Positions 17,916 through 27,953 of a stretch of DNA of 64,000 bases are shown here, one piece after another. A program made the position numbers and the translations under genes. The stretch spans positions 62,001-126,000 of the forward strand of contig JABSRP010000024.1 in NCBI GenBank assembly GCA_013215145.1, in the 5' to 3' direction. Each line of letters opens with the position of its first letter. Within the stretch, counting starts at the first letter, position 1. Origin of the DNA: Pseudobacteriovorax sp. (lineage in GTDB: Bacteria > Bdellovibrionota_B > Oligoflexia > Oligoflexales > Oligoflexaceae). The notes under the pieces are model-generated. The model saw nothing but the letters and a program-made list of their open reading frames with translations, made no database searches and was not told the DNA's origin.

Positions 17916-18553
17916 AATTTATCTCCATCCAAAGAGATTCCAGCGCTGAACTTTGAGGAATCGAAAGACATAATTCCTGCGATCTTTTTACCGAGATGAC
18001 GCTGAGAATACTTTGGTGGTGCGGTTTTGATAATCTTAAATTGACTTAGTATTTTAGTAGATGGACCATAAGTTTGCAGGCACATCTTAATTGTTAGATC
18101 CTTAGCTTGTCTAAACTCGCCACTTTCTGAGGCTAGTTCAAATGCCTCACCGTAGGTGAGCTCGGTCTGATTTTTTGTTGCTTGCTGAATATGTGAGTCG
18201 ATGACACGAAAAATGCTTTCTGGAACGAATCGATAAACATACATTAACTTTGTTGCGCCGATAAAAGGGTTGTCGTGAGCTTTTTTTCGGGTTTTTTGGA
18301 ATGGGTCCAACCAAGGCGTCCATTCTCCTTCAGTATCCGGTTTGCATCGTATCCAAAAGTTTACGGATCTGATTCCTGGGTTAGGTGAGAAAAGATGCCA
18401 ATTCTGATGGAATAGCGGATTCATATATGCTGTAACGATCTGTCCCATCTCTTTTTTGACCAAGTTCGGTGGCGAAAGATAAATGGCAGTGGCACCAGCA
18501 TGAACGAACCATGGAATTAGTAATATACTACTAAGCAGAATATTTTTTAGCAT
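17912..18553 (-). CDS. DUF5819/SdpA-like protein
   Basis: A 213-residue protein with an N-terminal membrane anchor or signal peptide (1-20) and the hallmark 'MNPLFHQNWHLFSPNPG' (F-x-Q-N-W-x-L-F-x-P-x-P) near residues 44-60. This motif defines DUF5819 and is shared with SdpA-type proteins, which accompany HTTM partners. It overlaps the downstream HTTM-DCC gene by 4 bp and follows a small Ala-rich secreted protein by 71 bp. A role in peptide maturation together with the HTTM protein is inferred. Confidence 0.8.
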   Translation of the reverse strand: MLKNILLSSILLIPWFVHAGATAIYLSPPNLVKKEMGQIVTAYMNPLFHQNWHLFSPNPGIRSVNFWIRCKPDTEGEWTPWLDPFQKTRKKAHDNPFIGATKLMYVYRFVPESIFRVIDSHIQQATKNQTELTYGEAFELASESGEFRQAKDLTIKMCLQTYGPSTKILSQFKIIKTAPPKYSQRHLGKKIAGIMSFDSSKFSAGISLDGDKL

Positions 18554-18600
18554 CTTTGTCCTCTTGTATTTGTGTTGGTCGTCTCGCTCCGAAACTAAAC

Positions 18601-18619
18601 AGGGCTCATCGAGAGCCCT
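18601..18619 (-). terminator. Hairpin between the Ala-rich peptide gene and the SdpA-like gene
   Basis: AGGGCTC and GAGCCCT form a 7-bp GC-rich stem with a 5-nt loop, 6 bp after the stop of the peptide gene. On the minus strand it is followed by GTTTAGTTT, a weak U-rich tail. Partial termination here would favour the peptide gene over the two maturation genes. Confidence 0.5.
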
Positions 18620-18624
18620 TACTT

Positions 18625-19041
18625 TTAGTAGTCGAGGTCCTCTTCTTCGAATTCAAGTTCAGGTTCTTCGAGAAGGTGGTGTGGTCCAAGTACAGAATCA
18701 ACTGCCCTTGCCGTGAGAGCTCCAGTGACACCACCTACTGCTGCAGCGCCGACAACCTTTGCCGCTGGAGCAGCCGCCACAGCTGCTTTAGTTGCGGTAG
18801 CAGCCGCCGCTTTGCTGGCTGCCAAGAGGGCTGCAAATACTGCTGTTGGAAAGGCTTCGGGTTGAACTTCCATCATTTTTTGCCTTTCATCCTCTGGCAT
18901 ACTTTGCCAAATGTCGATCAAATCACTAGCTGCCAGCTCAAGATGGGGGGGGACTTCGATAGTTGAATGAGGTGTTTCCGCAAGACCAGTACCCTGTATT
19001 AAAACCAAAGCTGTCAGCGATTTCTGTAAAATTTTTTTCAT
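18625..19041 (-). CDS. Secreted Ala/Gly-rich protein, candidate SdpC-like peptide precursor
   Basis: A 138-residue protein with a Sec signal peptide (1-21), an acidic propeptide-like region (22-62), a long hydrophobic small-residue segment (63-118: 'FPTAVFAALLAASKAAAAT' ... 'VVGAAAVGGVTGALTA') and a very acidic tail (124-138). The hydrophobic core flanked by polar, charged regions is the layout of SdpC, whose internal peptide is cut out as a membrane-active toxin. Unlike SDP it has no cysteine. It is first in a unit with DUF5819/SdpA-like and HTTM/SdpB-like genes. The toxin role is inference. Confidence 0.6.
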   Translation of the reverse strand: MKKILQKSLTALVLIQGTGLAETPHSTIEVPPHLELAASDLIDIWQSMPEDERQKMMEVQPEAFPTAVFAALLAASKAAAATATKAAVAAAPAAKVVGAAAVGGVTGALTARAVDSVLGPHHLLEEPELEFEEEDLDY

Positions 19042-19229
19042 CTTAGATATCCTATAATCAATTCAAGTAAACTTAGCGCTATAGCTACTACCAATCTTTA
19101 GTTGCAGAAAATCAATATTGCATGGTTCTCTGAAGACTGTACTCCTCCGGAGAACGCTACTTTCATTTTTTAAGAGAATTTCGAAGATTCATGGAAATGG
19201 GGAGGCCTTAATGGGGTCGGTATGATGAC

Positions 19230-22031
19230 TTAGGCACTAAGATGATACTCTTCACTCTTGCTGGTATAAAACCTCTGGGGAATGGTCATGACAAGTTCAA
19301 ATTTTACGTTTTCGTGCGAGATTCCTGTTTTATCATCTGGCAGAATTTTCAGTTCGACGTTGCCGTCATGGTTTTGAAAGTACTCCCTGACGGCACTCAT
19401 CCCAACGCCTCTTCCTGAGATGTCTGAAACTGATGCCGAGGTGGAAAATCCACTATGAAAAATCAGTTCGCCTAATTCTTGGTCCAATAGAGATTTGTCC
19501 TTGCCAATGACCCCGCGTTCGATCGCGAGCTTTCGAATCGCTGGGAGATTGAGTCCAGCGCCATCGTCGCGATAAACCATCCTAAGAGTGGACTCTTCTG
19601 GATGCAATTGAATCGAAATGGTCCCGGCTGCGGACTTTCCTTTTTCTTTGCGTTCTTGAGCTGACTCTATCCCGTGATCCATACTATTTCTAATGATATG
19701 AACAAAGGCCTTACGAATTAGTTTTTGACCGTCTAGAGAAAATCTCACTCCTTCAGCTTCTATGTCTATCTTAGGGTATTCTTTTGCCAAATCCCTAGCT
19801 AGCATTTCGGCATCAAGGAGGACCTCTTCAAATAGCTCTTGCCCGTCAACAAATATTAAACCTTCAAGTTCATGGTTCAATTCCTTCACTTCAAGTCGTT
19901 TTTCGACACTAATAGAGTCGATAATTCTTTGGTTGGAACGATAGAGCCGATCGATCAATCTCTGAGTTAAAACCACACTATCACCCGATGTTCGACCTAA
20001 CTTTTCTGTATTTAGCGTGGAGTAGAAACCTAGCATGGTATCGATAACTGCATGATCTCTTATGCACTGGGCCCGATCAATCGGTTTGATTTGATTCATC
20101 ATATCAGCAATTCTTTGCTCAGATTCGTGAATAACTGGAGTCAAATGATCTAAACAAAGTAACCTGGCTGCCCCTTTTATCGTGTGAAGGTTAATAAATA
20201 GTAGTTTCAACGATTCCGAATTAAGCTTTGAGTTGAGTTTGAGGATGCGCCTATTGTCACCTAGCATGGAAACGCTTGCTTCCATAAATTGCGAGAATTT
20301 CTTGGGTGAGGTTGAAAGGATCTCTCCGATGTATAGTAGCTCCTCCTCTCGGGCTTTTGACTCGCTTTCTAGAGATTTTATCTCGGTGACGTCGTGGATT
20401 GTTACGATAACTTTCTCTACGAGATCATCTTTATCAGCGACTGCTTGCCATTCGAATTGTAGTATTTTTGTCTGCTCGAATTGAAATTCGACTTCAAAAG
20501 GAAGAAGGTGTTCATTCAGTTCAAAACAAATAACATCCTCGCCAATGGCCGAAACAATCACAGATTCGATTTGATCTTTTTGCTCAAGGCTGAGTTTTGC
20601 TCGAGAAAACATAAGATCCAAAGCATTTGTCCGTCCTATGTCACGGACCTCAAAAATTTCTTTTGATGCTTCCGAATAAGTCCCAGTTACGGTTAATTCT
20701 TCGTCCGCGATTACAATGATTCCCAGGTGTATATTGCGCATGATCGATTTAATTTCACGGGTTTGTTCTTCCACTTGTTGTTCGAGTGATTCATTTAAGT
20801 CGTTTACTTTTTGTGATTCTACTTTTAGATCACTGTTTAGATTGCTAATCCGTTCGAAATCCGCTTTTTCTCTCAGTCGGATTTTATCGGCTAGTCCAAG
20901 AGAAATTAAGACGGCCTCAAACATAAGGCCGAAATGGACGCCAAACTCTACCAATACCGTAGAGTCCAAATTGCCAGAAAGCATCAGCATGCGGGAGATG
21001 TTGGCGAACAAAATAGCTGTCCAGGCTAGTGAGTAAAAATAGGCAGGGCGAAACCCTTGCGTAGATCTAACGATACCGGCAACTAAACAAAAAATCGACA
21101 AGGTCATGGAAGCAAGTATCGAAGGTTTTATACTGTTTTCGAAGCTAACAAAGACGTACAGAAACGTAATAAGAGTCAGAAAGCCAAAAACTCGGCAGAT
21201 CCATGCAAGAATTGGTTTCTTGTATAGCTCGAGAAAATAATAGGTGAAAAGATAAACTGAAATTAATCCGAGTACCGAATGCGCTAGGTAGAAGTCGTTT
21301 GCCAAGTAGGTATAGTTGTCGAAAAGAACTCGATACATTCCCATTGAACTAAGAGCTTGCAGGGTGAAGAGCATCGCGAAGAAAACGTAATATAGATAAA
21401 CCTTTTTCTTTAACTGAAGAAAGATGCAAAAGTTGTAGAGTCCCATGATAAATACAACAGCTGCGCTGCCATTGATGATGAGATATTCAAGGAGATTCTT
21501 CTCGTGAAAATGCTCTGGTTCTAATATCGAAATATCGAGACTCAAAGGTCCTCGCGACTTGGTTTTGGTATAGATATAAAACGAACCTTTGGGAATTTTT
21601 ATAGGAAAGGTTGATAGCCTGTGATTCATGGAGTTTTGTTGATGTTCCCACTGGTCACCACTTTTTCCATGGAAAATAATTTCGCCGTTTTGGCTGACGA
21701 TCCATACATCGAAAAGGTCCGTTGCTGGGTAATTATGCGATAGAAACAGGTCTAAGACTTCGTCGTTGCGATTATAGGTTTGAGATACCATCCACCATGA
21801 GGATGTTGAGAATCCAATGCTTGCGCTTTTTCGTTTGCCTGATTCAAATTCATTGGAATGGTATGCTCGGATCGCGTCGTGAATCGATAAGGACGAGCTT
21901 TTGTCTTCGAGTCGCGGGCTTGAATATCCCAAGGAATAGGATTCAAAACCACGTTTCAGTTCAAATTCGGGGTTGGCCAAAAGAGTTCCCGAAAACAAAA
22001 CGGAAAGCACAACCAGGGCTACAGGCATCAT
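19230..22031 (-). CDS. 7TM-DISM sensor with Hpt and CheA-like HATPase domains (copy A)
   Basis: A sensor of about 933 residues. From the ATG pair at 22031/22028 (TTGGAG upstream) it has a signal peptide, a periplasmic 7TMR-DISMED2-type domain (about 30-180), seven membrane helices (about 185-385), a coiled coil, a PAS-like region ending 'KVIVTIHDVTE', an Hpt domain with 'NLHTIKGAARLL' (phospho-His near 615) and a CheA-type ATPase domain with 'HIIRNSMDHGIE' (N box, about 775) and 'VSDISGRGVGMSAV' (G box). It lacks CheW-like and receiver domains. A paralogue lies at 40251-43094 and a decayed copy at 51121-52801. Confidence 0.88.
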   Translation of the reverse strand: MMPVALVVLSVLFSGTLLANPEFELKRGFESYSLGYSSPRLEDKSSSLSIHDAIRAYHSNEFESGKRKSASIGFSTSSWWMVSQTYNRNDEVLDLFLSHNYPATDLFDVWIVSQNGEIIFHGKSGDQWEHQQNSMNHRLSTFPIKIPKGSFYIYTKTKSRGPLSLDISILEPEHFHEKNLLEYLIINGSAAVVFIMGLYNFCIFLQLKKKVYLYYVFFAMLFTLQALSSMGMYRVLFDNYTYLANDFYLAHSVLGLISVYLFTYYFLELYKKPILAWICRVFGFLTLITFLYVFVSFENSIKPSILASMTLSIFCLVAGIVRSTQGFRPAYFYSLAWTAILFANISRMLMLSGNLDSTVLVEFGVHFGLMFEAVLISLGLADKIRLREKADFERISNLNSDLKVESQKVNDLNESLEQQVEEQTREIKSIMRNIHLGIIVIADEELTVTGTYSEASKEIFEVRDIGRTNALDLMFSRAKLSLEQKDQIESVIVSAIGEDVICFELNEHLLPFEVEFQFEQTKILQFEWQAVADKDDLVEKVIVTIHDVTEIKSLESESKAREEELLYIGEILSTSPKKFSQFMEASVSMLGDNRRILKLNSKLNSESLKLLFINLHTIKGAARLLCLDHLTPVIHESEQRIADMMNQIKPIDRAQCIRDHAVIDTMLGFYSTLNTEKLGRTSGDSVVLTQRLIDRLYRSNQRIIDSISVEKRLEVKELNHELEGLIFVDGQELFEEVLLDAEMLARDLAKEYPKIDIEAEGVRFSLDGQKLIRKAFVHIIRNSMDHGIESAQERKEKGKSAAGTISIQLHPEESTLRMVYRDDGAGLNLPAIRKLAIERGVIGKDKSLLDQELGELIFHSGFSTSASVSDISGRGVGMSAVREYFQNHDGNVELKILPDDKTGISHENVKFELVMTIPQRFYTSKSEEYHLSA

Positions 22032-22259
22032 GTCTCCAAAATATAGCTCTTCACTATATAAGTTTAGCATAATTAAGGTAGATACCTCCCTCATAGCTAG
22101 GAATTTTATGCTTGGAGAGCTATTGACTTGGATGCTGGTAAAAATGTCGAATGGCTCATATTGCTGCAAACTCATGGGCATGATTCGACAGGATGGATTT
22201 CTCGTGCTAGCTAATACAGAGTGGATTTGATTGAATGGATTCGATTTTTGAGGTCTTCG

Positions 22260-23327
22260 ATGACGATGTTTAGGCCCGCGCAGCTTCTTTGTTTCTTTTT
22301 GTCTATACTCCCCGCTTACTTAGTTGCTACTCCCAAAAGCACGCTGGATAAAAGCGAACGCATTTCAGTCATGACATATAACGTCGAAAACCTTTTCGAT
22401 TGGCATCATGATCAGGGTAAGAATGATTTGACATACCTGCCAATTGAGGCGAAACAAAATGCAGCGCAACGATATCTTTGTGGGCAGATCTCACGAAAAA
22501 AGTGGCAGCGCCAGTGCCTGGAACTTGATTGGAGTGAAAACCATGTACGTGCCAAGCTTTCGAACCTCGCCAAAGTTATTTTGTCGGTAAATAATGGTAC
22601 GGGTCCCGATATATTGATTCTCCAGGAAGTAGAAAATAAATCGATTCTTGAGGTCTTTCGAAAGGAGTACCTAAAAGCTGCTGGTTATACGACCTCTGTC
22701 CTCATCGAGGGTAACGACTTAAGAGGAATTGATGTTGCCGTTTTGAGCCGACTTCCTCAGGCAGGCAAAGCAATAATACATGCGATTCCCTTTAAATCTA
22801 TTAGCAAAAAACGAAGTGACGATACCCGACCTATATTGGAAGTTCCATTGCTGGGAACAAACGGAGAGAGTATACATGTCTATGGTGTGCATTTTCCAGC
22901 CCCTTATCATCCCTGGCGCTTGCGTGAGGAAGCCTTTCAATTTCTCAATCAGCTGGTGAATAAGCTCCCAAAAAACACTATGGCGATTGCTGGTGGAGAT
23001 TTTAATGTTCCTAAGGATGAAGAGGAAAGGCGTGGTCTTTTTAAAAAAGTTGCCAATGGATCGTGGCTAACATCTTTTTATGAGGGTTGCCAGAACTGTA
23101 AGGGTACTTACTATTTCCCTCCGAAATCTCAGTGGTCTTTTCTCGATGCCCTTTTGTTTCGAAAGATGGATGGGGGTTCTTGGAAATTAGATGCCTCAAG
23201 TATTTCTGTGACGACGTCCAAACTACAGCTCGACCGAAGTGGTTATCCAAAATCATTTGACTATAAAACCAAATCCGGCGCTTCAGATCATCTGCCAAAG
23301 TATGCTGAGATCATGACGATACCTTAG
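22260..23327 (+). CDS. Secreted endonuclease/exonuclease/phosphatase (EEP) family protein
   Basis: A 355-residue exported EEP-fold hydrolase. The ATG at 22260 with GAGG at 22250 gives a signal peptide ending in 'YLVA'. Catalytic motifs are '[12 protein letters not shown]' (Asn), 'ILILQEVEN' (metal-binding Glu), 'VYGVHFPAP' (His), '[10 protein letters not shown]' (D-x-N) and '[12 protein letters not shown]' (terminal SDH). Substrates could be nucleic acid or phosphoester lipids. It is divergent from the 7TM sensor. Confidence 0.88.
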   Translation: MTMFRPAQLLCFFLSILPAYLVATPKSTLDKSERISVMTYNVENLFDWHHDQGKNDLTYLPIEAKQNAAQRYLCGQISRKKWQRQCLELDWSENHVRAKLSNLAKVILSVNNGTGPDILILQEVENKSILEVFRKEYLKAAGYTTSVLIEGNDLRGIDVAVLSRLPQAGKAIIHAIPFKSISKKRSDDTRPILEVPLLGTNGESIHVYGVHFPAPYHPWRLREEAFQFLNQLVNKLPKNTMAIAGGDFNVPKDEEERRGLFKKVANGSWLTSFYEGCQNCKGTYYFPPKSQWSFLDALLFRKMDGGSWKLDASSISVTTSKLQLDRSGYPKSFDYKTKSGASDHLPKYAEIMTIP

Positions 23328-23385
23328 GGCTTAAATGGCTTGCGATATATTGTTGTAGTACCGTAGCTGAAGACTAGAAGCTGTT

Positions 23386-23781
23386 CTAGTGAGCTAGATA
23401 CTCGGAAAGTTTCTGCTTCAAACTACTATAATCATCTTCGGAAAATTCTTTGGCTATTGAGTCGAACAGGATTTTGGCTGTCTCACGGAACAGATTTGAC
23501 TCGACGTGGTTTTCCTGGCCGTCACAGGCAAGGCTCTTGTGAAACAGGACATCGGCAATAATGAGTTTTTGATAATCATCACGGTTTATTTGTATGAGAA
23601 AGCCAAGAGATTGCGGAGCCATGTTTTTCATATCAGAGACACTAAGCCCGGTCAGTCTCTCGAGTTCAGAGTCAAGTATCTGCTGTGCGGAGGTAAACTC
23701 TTTTCTCTCGATCAGACCCAAAGCCTTCGCCATAGTTCTTATAAACTGCCTAATGGCTCGCATGATAAAATCTTGTTCCAT
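23386..23781 (-). CDS. DUF6483-like small cytoplasmic protein
   Basis: A 131-residue all-helical soluble protein. Its start 'MEQDFIMRAIRQFIRTMAKA' and 'LGLIERKEFTSAQQILDSEL' resemble DUF6483 proteins, helical-repeat-like proteins of unknown role. The ATG at 23781 is preferred with GGAG nine bases upstream. It converges with the EEP gene. The assignment is by memory of the N-terminal pattern. Confidence 0.6.
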   Translation of the reverse strand: MEQDFIMRAIRQFIRTMAKALGLIERKEFTSAQQILDSELERLTGLSVSDMKNMAPQSLGFLIQINRDDYQKLIIADVLFHKSLACDGQENHVESNLFRETAKILFDSIAKEFSEDDYSSLKQKLSEYLAH

Positions 23782-23943
23782 AGCCCGCGTCTCCAAGGAA
23801 TTTACAGCAAAGATAACTTCGATCTCTGTGCTGTCAATGCGTTGTAATGACTTGTTTGATATCCCAAGTCGATCCTTATTCTTTTCTTAGGCAGAGACGG
23901 TCAAAAGATGGGAATGCCGTGCCTACCATTAACGATAAGATTT

Positions 23944-24918
23944 TTAGTGGGCTAGTTGGGCAACTTGGGGATTGATACGACAGGTCAACGGCTTGATTTC
24001 ATCACCGAGATGTTGTTTGCAGTTGTATCGAAATACAACGATGAGATTAGAATAGTCGTCCCAGGAAATCGTTTCGGCCAGGTTCTGGTTAAGTATAGAG
24101 TTTTGCATACATGCGATTAGTTTGACATCTCGCAACTGATGGTAAGGATGAATTGCTATTTTTTTGCCCTGGCGCGCAAATCTAAATTTGACCAAATCAT
24201 TTAAGGCCTCGTCTATAATTTTTTCATCGTAAGGGTTTCGAAACTTCCAAACGTACCGTTCGATGCACGAACTAAACGATCTTTCATCTTCAAGGATTTT
24301 TGCCACCACTGGCTGAAACGGGTTTTGAGTTGCGATGTCCACATATTGGTTGTTAGGCATGAAATCTGTCAGATGGATGTTATTTGGCCTCTCCGGTTTC
24401 GGCTTTGATTGCTCTGATGTCTGCGTAGGTAGCAGTTTCCACTGCTTGAGGGCCTGAGTATGATTACAATTGTAGGCAATAGATCCCTTCTCATCTTTGA
24501 ACACCTTTGTTCCGAGTTTGACCAGAAACTTGAAGTCTATAAGCTGGCATGCCCCGCCACGTTTAAAGGAAATCTGACCCAATTTATGAATATTTCCCTC
24601 TTTATATTCTGACTTGTATTGAATTTCCCTCCGGTTAACAGTGCTCTCTTCTAAGATGCCAACACCTTGAACTGTAATCGTTTTATTATCTTTGAAATAG
24701 GTTAAACCATTATTCCAGGTGGGCGTGAAGGATCCGCTGATTTCGATCCGATTCCCAGAGTCGAAGACTTTGATCCTGGAGGAGTAAACATCTTTGTCGT
24801 CTGCTTTGTAGAAGCTCTCGGTTTTGTGTTTGGGTAACAATGACTTGTAGCCGTTGCTAAAAACCTGTGTGCTAAGGGCAAGGGTGGTATAACCTATTGT
24901 AATATTTAATAGTTTCAT
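23944..24918 (-). CDS. Secreted protein of unknown function
   Basis: A 324-residue exported protein: signal peptide 1-21 (ending VFS-N), basic and Lys-rich mature part, a proline-rich linker around residue 170-180 and a C-terminal domain with several Cys (for example in 'FSSCIERYVWKFRNPYDEK', 'VKLIACMQNS', 'FRYNCKQHLG' and 'LTCRINPQ') likely paired in disulfides. No family recognised. It lies 126 bp downstream of the subtilase gene on the same strand and may be co-expressed. Confidence 0.6.
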   Translation of the reverse strand: MKLLNITIGYTTLALSTQVFSNGYKSLLPKHKTESFYKADDKDVYSSRIKVFDSGNRIEISGSFTPTWNNGLTYFKDNKTITVQGVGILEESTVNRREIQYKSEYKEGNIHKLGQISFKRGGACQLIDFKFLVKLGTKVFKDEKGSIAYNCNHTQALKQWKLLPTQTSEQSKPKPERPNNIHLTDFMPNNQYVDIATQNPFQPVVAKILEDERSFSSCIERYVWKFRNPYDEKIIDEALNDLVKFRFARQGKKIAIHPYHQLRDVKLIACMQNSILNQNLAETISWDDYSNLIVVFRYNCKQHLGDEIKPLTCRINPQVAQLAH

Positions 24919-25044
24919 AAGTCTCTTCCAACTGATCGAGCTTTAAATACAGTCTAAAGACGGTCAGAATGGAAAATTATTTCATGACAATGGCAAAAAA
25001 TATGAAGACTATGTTTGGTAATTTTGAACGAATACAGCTACCGG

Positions 25045-26199
25045 TTACATTTTTTTCTGGCTTTTAGTGTTAGTTGGCAACGGCGCCTCCAGGAGCTTGA
25101 CCACATCTAGGACGCCTGACCCATAGCGTTTAGAAGGAAAACCCTTGGGCGTCGATACCCCATGTTCCTTGAGTAGCTTTCTGAAGATGGTAGGGATTTG
25201 ATCCAACCCGAATCGTTCTATCAGTTTATCTTTACCATGATAACTTATCCAAAGGGCAGCAGCCCCTGCAACTAGGGCTGTTGCATCGGAGGTTCCTTGA
25301 GCAAGTTTAACCTCATAAACAATTTCGTTATCCCTTTTTTCTGTTCGTGCATGATTGATATTGACTCCGGGTGCAGATAGGTCGACCCATCTGCCGAAAG
25401 CACTTCCCACCCACGGTTTGAGACGGTCGTTGATCGCTCCAACCGTTATGGTTTCGTCCCAAAACGCGGGCACGATTCGCAGCGGACCCGTAAAATTACT
25501 GGCTGCCACTATGACGATGATTCCGGCTGCATTTGCCCGTCGGATGGCATCGCGTAGCTGATTCATCGGACCAATACCACCCATTGGTATTGCGATGATA
25601 TCTGCATTAATAGTGATGGCATGATCTATACCCTTAGCGAGACGTCTCCCAAAGGAAAGGACAACGGAATCACTTACGCGTACAGGCACCAGTTGAGCAG
25701 CCGGAGAGGCTCCTGTCACACATAGGTTTTTAAATGTTGACGGGCAGCCGGGAGGACTAACGATGACACTTGCTGTTTCAGTCCCGTGGCCATGCCGTGG
25801 GATTAAATTGATTGCCTCAAAATTATGGTCAGGAAAATTATCGTCATCGACTGTGTCAAGAGCCAAATCCATTCGAATCGGCGAAGGATAGTTATTATGA
25901 GCAAGAAGCTCAGGATGTGGGCTGATACCAGTATCTGCGAGGACTATGGTCACTCCTTCTCCAGGCATTTTACCTTTGGCCTCGAGCATCTGCCATCCAT
26001 AAAGCATCCTGGTAGTCTTGAGTCCCCAGTTACTATTTTCGATAGCCATTAAATTTTGTGGTAGCTGAATGGATTTTGAAACTTCTATGGGATTTTTGTT
26101 AGATGTCTTTTCCTCTTCGCTGCGGGACTCTCCTGCGGAAGAAATTAGTAAGACTGTCATCATAACTCTGCAGTGTTTTCCAATTGTCATCTTGTTCAT
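25045..26199 (-). CDS. Exported S8 (subtilisin-family) serine protease
   Basis: A 384-residue subtilase. The ATG at 26199 has GGAG seven bases upstream and gives a signal peptide ending near 'SSAGESRS'. The catalytic triad is visible: Asp in 'VTIVLADTGISPHPEL', His in 'RHGHGTETASVI' and Ser in 'AQGTSDATALVAGAAALW'. The oxyanion Asn lies in 'IIVIVAASNFTG'. There is no long propeptide and no C-terminal extra domain. It faces a secreted lipase gene across about 570 bp. Confidence 0.92.
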   Translation of the reverse strand: MNKMTIGKHCRVMMTVLLISSAGESRSEEEKTSNKNPIEVSKSIQLPQNLMAIENSNWGLKTTRMLYGWQMLEAKGKMPGEGVTIVLADTGISPHPELLAHNNYPSPIRMDLALDTVDDDNFPDHNFEAINLIPRHGHGTETASVIVSPPGCPSTFKNLCVTGASPAAQLVPVRVSDSVVLSFGRRLAKGIDHAITINADIIAIPMGGIGPMNQLRDAIRRANAAGIIVIVAASNFTGPLRIVPAFWDETITVGAINDRLKPWVGSAFGRWVDLSAPGVNINHARTEKRDNEIVYEVKLAQGTSDATALVAGAAALWISYHGKDKLIERFGLDQIPTIFRKLLKEHGVSTPKGFPSKRYGSGVLDVVKLLEAPLPTNTKSQKKM

Positions 26200-26767
26200 T
26201 AGCTTGCTCCAATATTCGCTTGTCTTATTCAAATCACCTAAAGTTCGTATATACTCAGTCTTAAATCAATTTGTTTGATCTGATTACAAGAGTGTTCTTT
26301 GTATTAAAGAACCTAACCTAAAAACGGGATAACAAGAAACACTAGTAGAGACAAGGTTTATCGAATTAAGAAAATATGAACCTATTTATCTTGTCTTTAT
26401 GTAGGGTACTTCAAGCAAACAAAAGCCCATTACTTGAGTTTTGTTTGATGAGTACAGTTTTTGTTTCTTGTTTGAAAGAAACAGATAAATCTGAATAACT
26501 CAGGATATTTATCTATGAAATTTATACGAGTATATATGTCTTGCTCGAGTCATCGATTCCTAAAGATTAACCACTGGTCACAAACCTGTAATGCTTTAGA
26601 ACTGTTGCCTTGAGTCATAGTTAGAGCTTCTCTATTTGCTTGCCTGATCATCGCGAATACTAGCCGTTTCTGTTATGCCGAACTCTTGCAAATTCAAAAT
26701 ATCCGTGTATGTTCGATTGCGAATATAGATTCCCATATGGATGCCCCTCTCAAAAGGTAAGAGAAAT
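26200..26767. other. Divergent intergenic region, about 570 bp
   Basis: AT-rich spacer between the subtilase and lipase genes, large enough to hold both promoters and regulatory sites. A 7-bp inverted repeat (GTTTCTT / AAGAAAC, 26463-26482, 6-nt loop) is the only clear secondary structure. I see no RNA gene or credible coding sequence. Confidence 0.4.
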
Positions 26768-27805
26768 ATGAAATATTCAGCCTGTATTTTTTTACTGTGT
26801 GTCTTAGCTAACTCCCTATCATTACTTTTAGCAAATCGCCTCGCAGCCTCTTCAAGTAACAAGTTTACTTCCCAAAACTATATTTTTGATGAACTTCCAT
26901 GTGGTAAAGTTCCCGGTATTGAGTTTGAAAACTCTAGAGATTTTTCCCTTGGTGATGCCTACATGTTAATGCTTACCTATTGGCTTTTGGAAAAGTATGA
27001 TGATGATGTGGTCGGCGACCAAATGATTCGATGGGGGTTTGATGACTATCGAATTCTAAGCAAAAATAATGGATTCAGAGCTATGGTTGCCTCTCATAAG
27101 GACTATTTACTCGTTGTGTTTAATGGAACCGCAAAATTTCGCCAGGCGCTAAGTAATGCGAACTTTTTTACTAAAAACTTAGAAGGCTTGCCAGGTAAAG
27201 TCCACAGGGGTTTTGCGAGCGAATACCTAAAGTCACAAGAGCTTGTGGAACAGAGTATGCGAGACCTCAATCCTGGTAGCAAGCCTGTGGTGTTCGCGGG
27301 ACATAGCAGAGGAGCTGCTGTGGCTAAGTTGAATGCCCTTAAGCTTTTAAATAGCATAAATATCAGAAGTGTCTACAGTTTTGCCAGTCCTCGTCTAGGT
27401 GATTCTCAGCTAGTAGACGCGATTCAAGATGGCTACGGAAGTCATTTATTTCAAATTAATCTTGCCAAAGATATCACTACCCAGGTCCCACCAACTCAGG
27501 ATGCTTCTGAGGTTTTTACTGATGTCCTCGGTCCTCAGCTAGGCTTTTTAAGGAAGCCACTTGAACGAGTCGCCAGAGGACTCGAGTATTCCTATGCTGC
27601 TGGCAACGTTTACACGATATATGACTCCGGGGTATTAACAAATGTGACGAATATTCAAGAAGACATACAGAATACCTATTGGACTCAATTGTCCCGCGAT
27701 CTCGAAAACAAGGGCTTTATGGGTGTGATACAAACCATTCAATCCTTCCCCAAAAGCCACAAACCGGAAGCTTATCTGTGTAGTTTGGCAAACATATTGA
27801 AATAG
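26768..27805 (+). CDS. Secreted class 3 lipase
   Basis: A 345-residue exported alpha/beta hydrolase of the Lipase_3 family. The ATG at 26768 follows GGTAAGAGAA and begins a signal peptide. The nucleophile elbow is 'VVFAGHSRGAAVAKLNALKL' (GHSRG), preceded by 'HRGFASEYLKS' (the lid-side HxGF motif) and followed by 'VYSFASPRLGD', typical of the family (YTFGxPRxGD). Acid and His residues are in the 'INLAKDITTQVPP' region and further on. It probably acts on external lipids. Confidence 0.85.
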   Translation: MKYSACIFLLCVLANSLSLLLANRLAASSSNKFTSQNYIFDELPCGKVPGIEFENSRDFSLGDAYMLMLTYWLLEKYDDDVVGDQMIRWGFDDYRILSKNNGFRAMVASHKDYLLVVFNGTAKFRQALSNANFFTKNLEGLPGKVHRGFASEYLKSQELVEQSMRDLNPGSKPVVFAGHSRGAAVAKLNALKLLNSINIRSVYSFASPRLGDSQLVDAIQDGYGSHLFQINLAKDITTQVPPTQDASEVFTDVLGPQLGFLRKPLERVARGLEYSYAAGNVYTIYDSGVLTNVTNIQEDIQNTYWTQLSRDLENKGFMGVIQTIQSFPKSHKPEAYLCSLANILK

Positions 27806-27953
27806 TATTCGTCTTATCATCAAACGAAACTTTTATAATCAATCGACCAGAGGCTGCGATATTTACCGGTTTCTGTTCATCTTATCCATTTATTTTAACT
27901 CTTTGATTTTGCCAAAGAGACGACTTAGTACGATCAATCTTGTGAGGATGACT

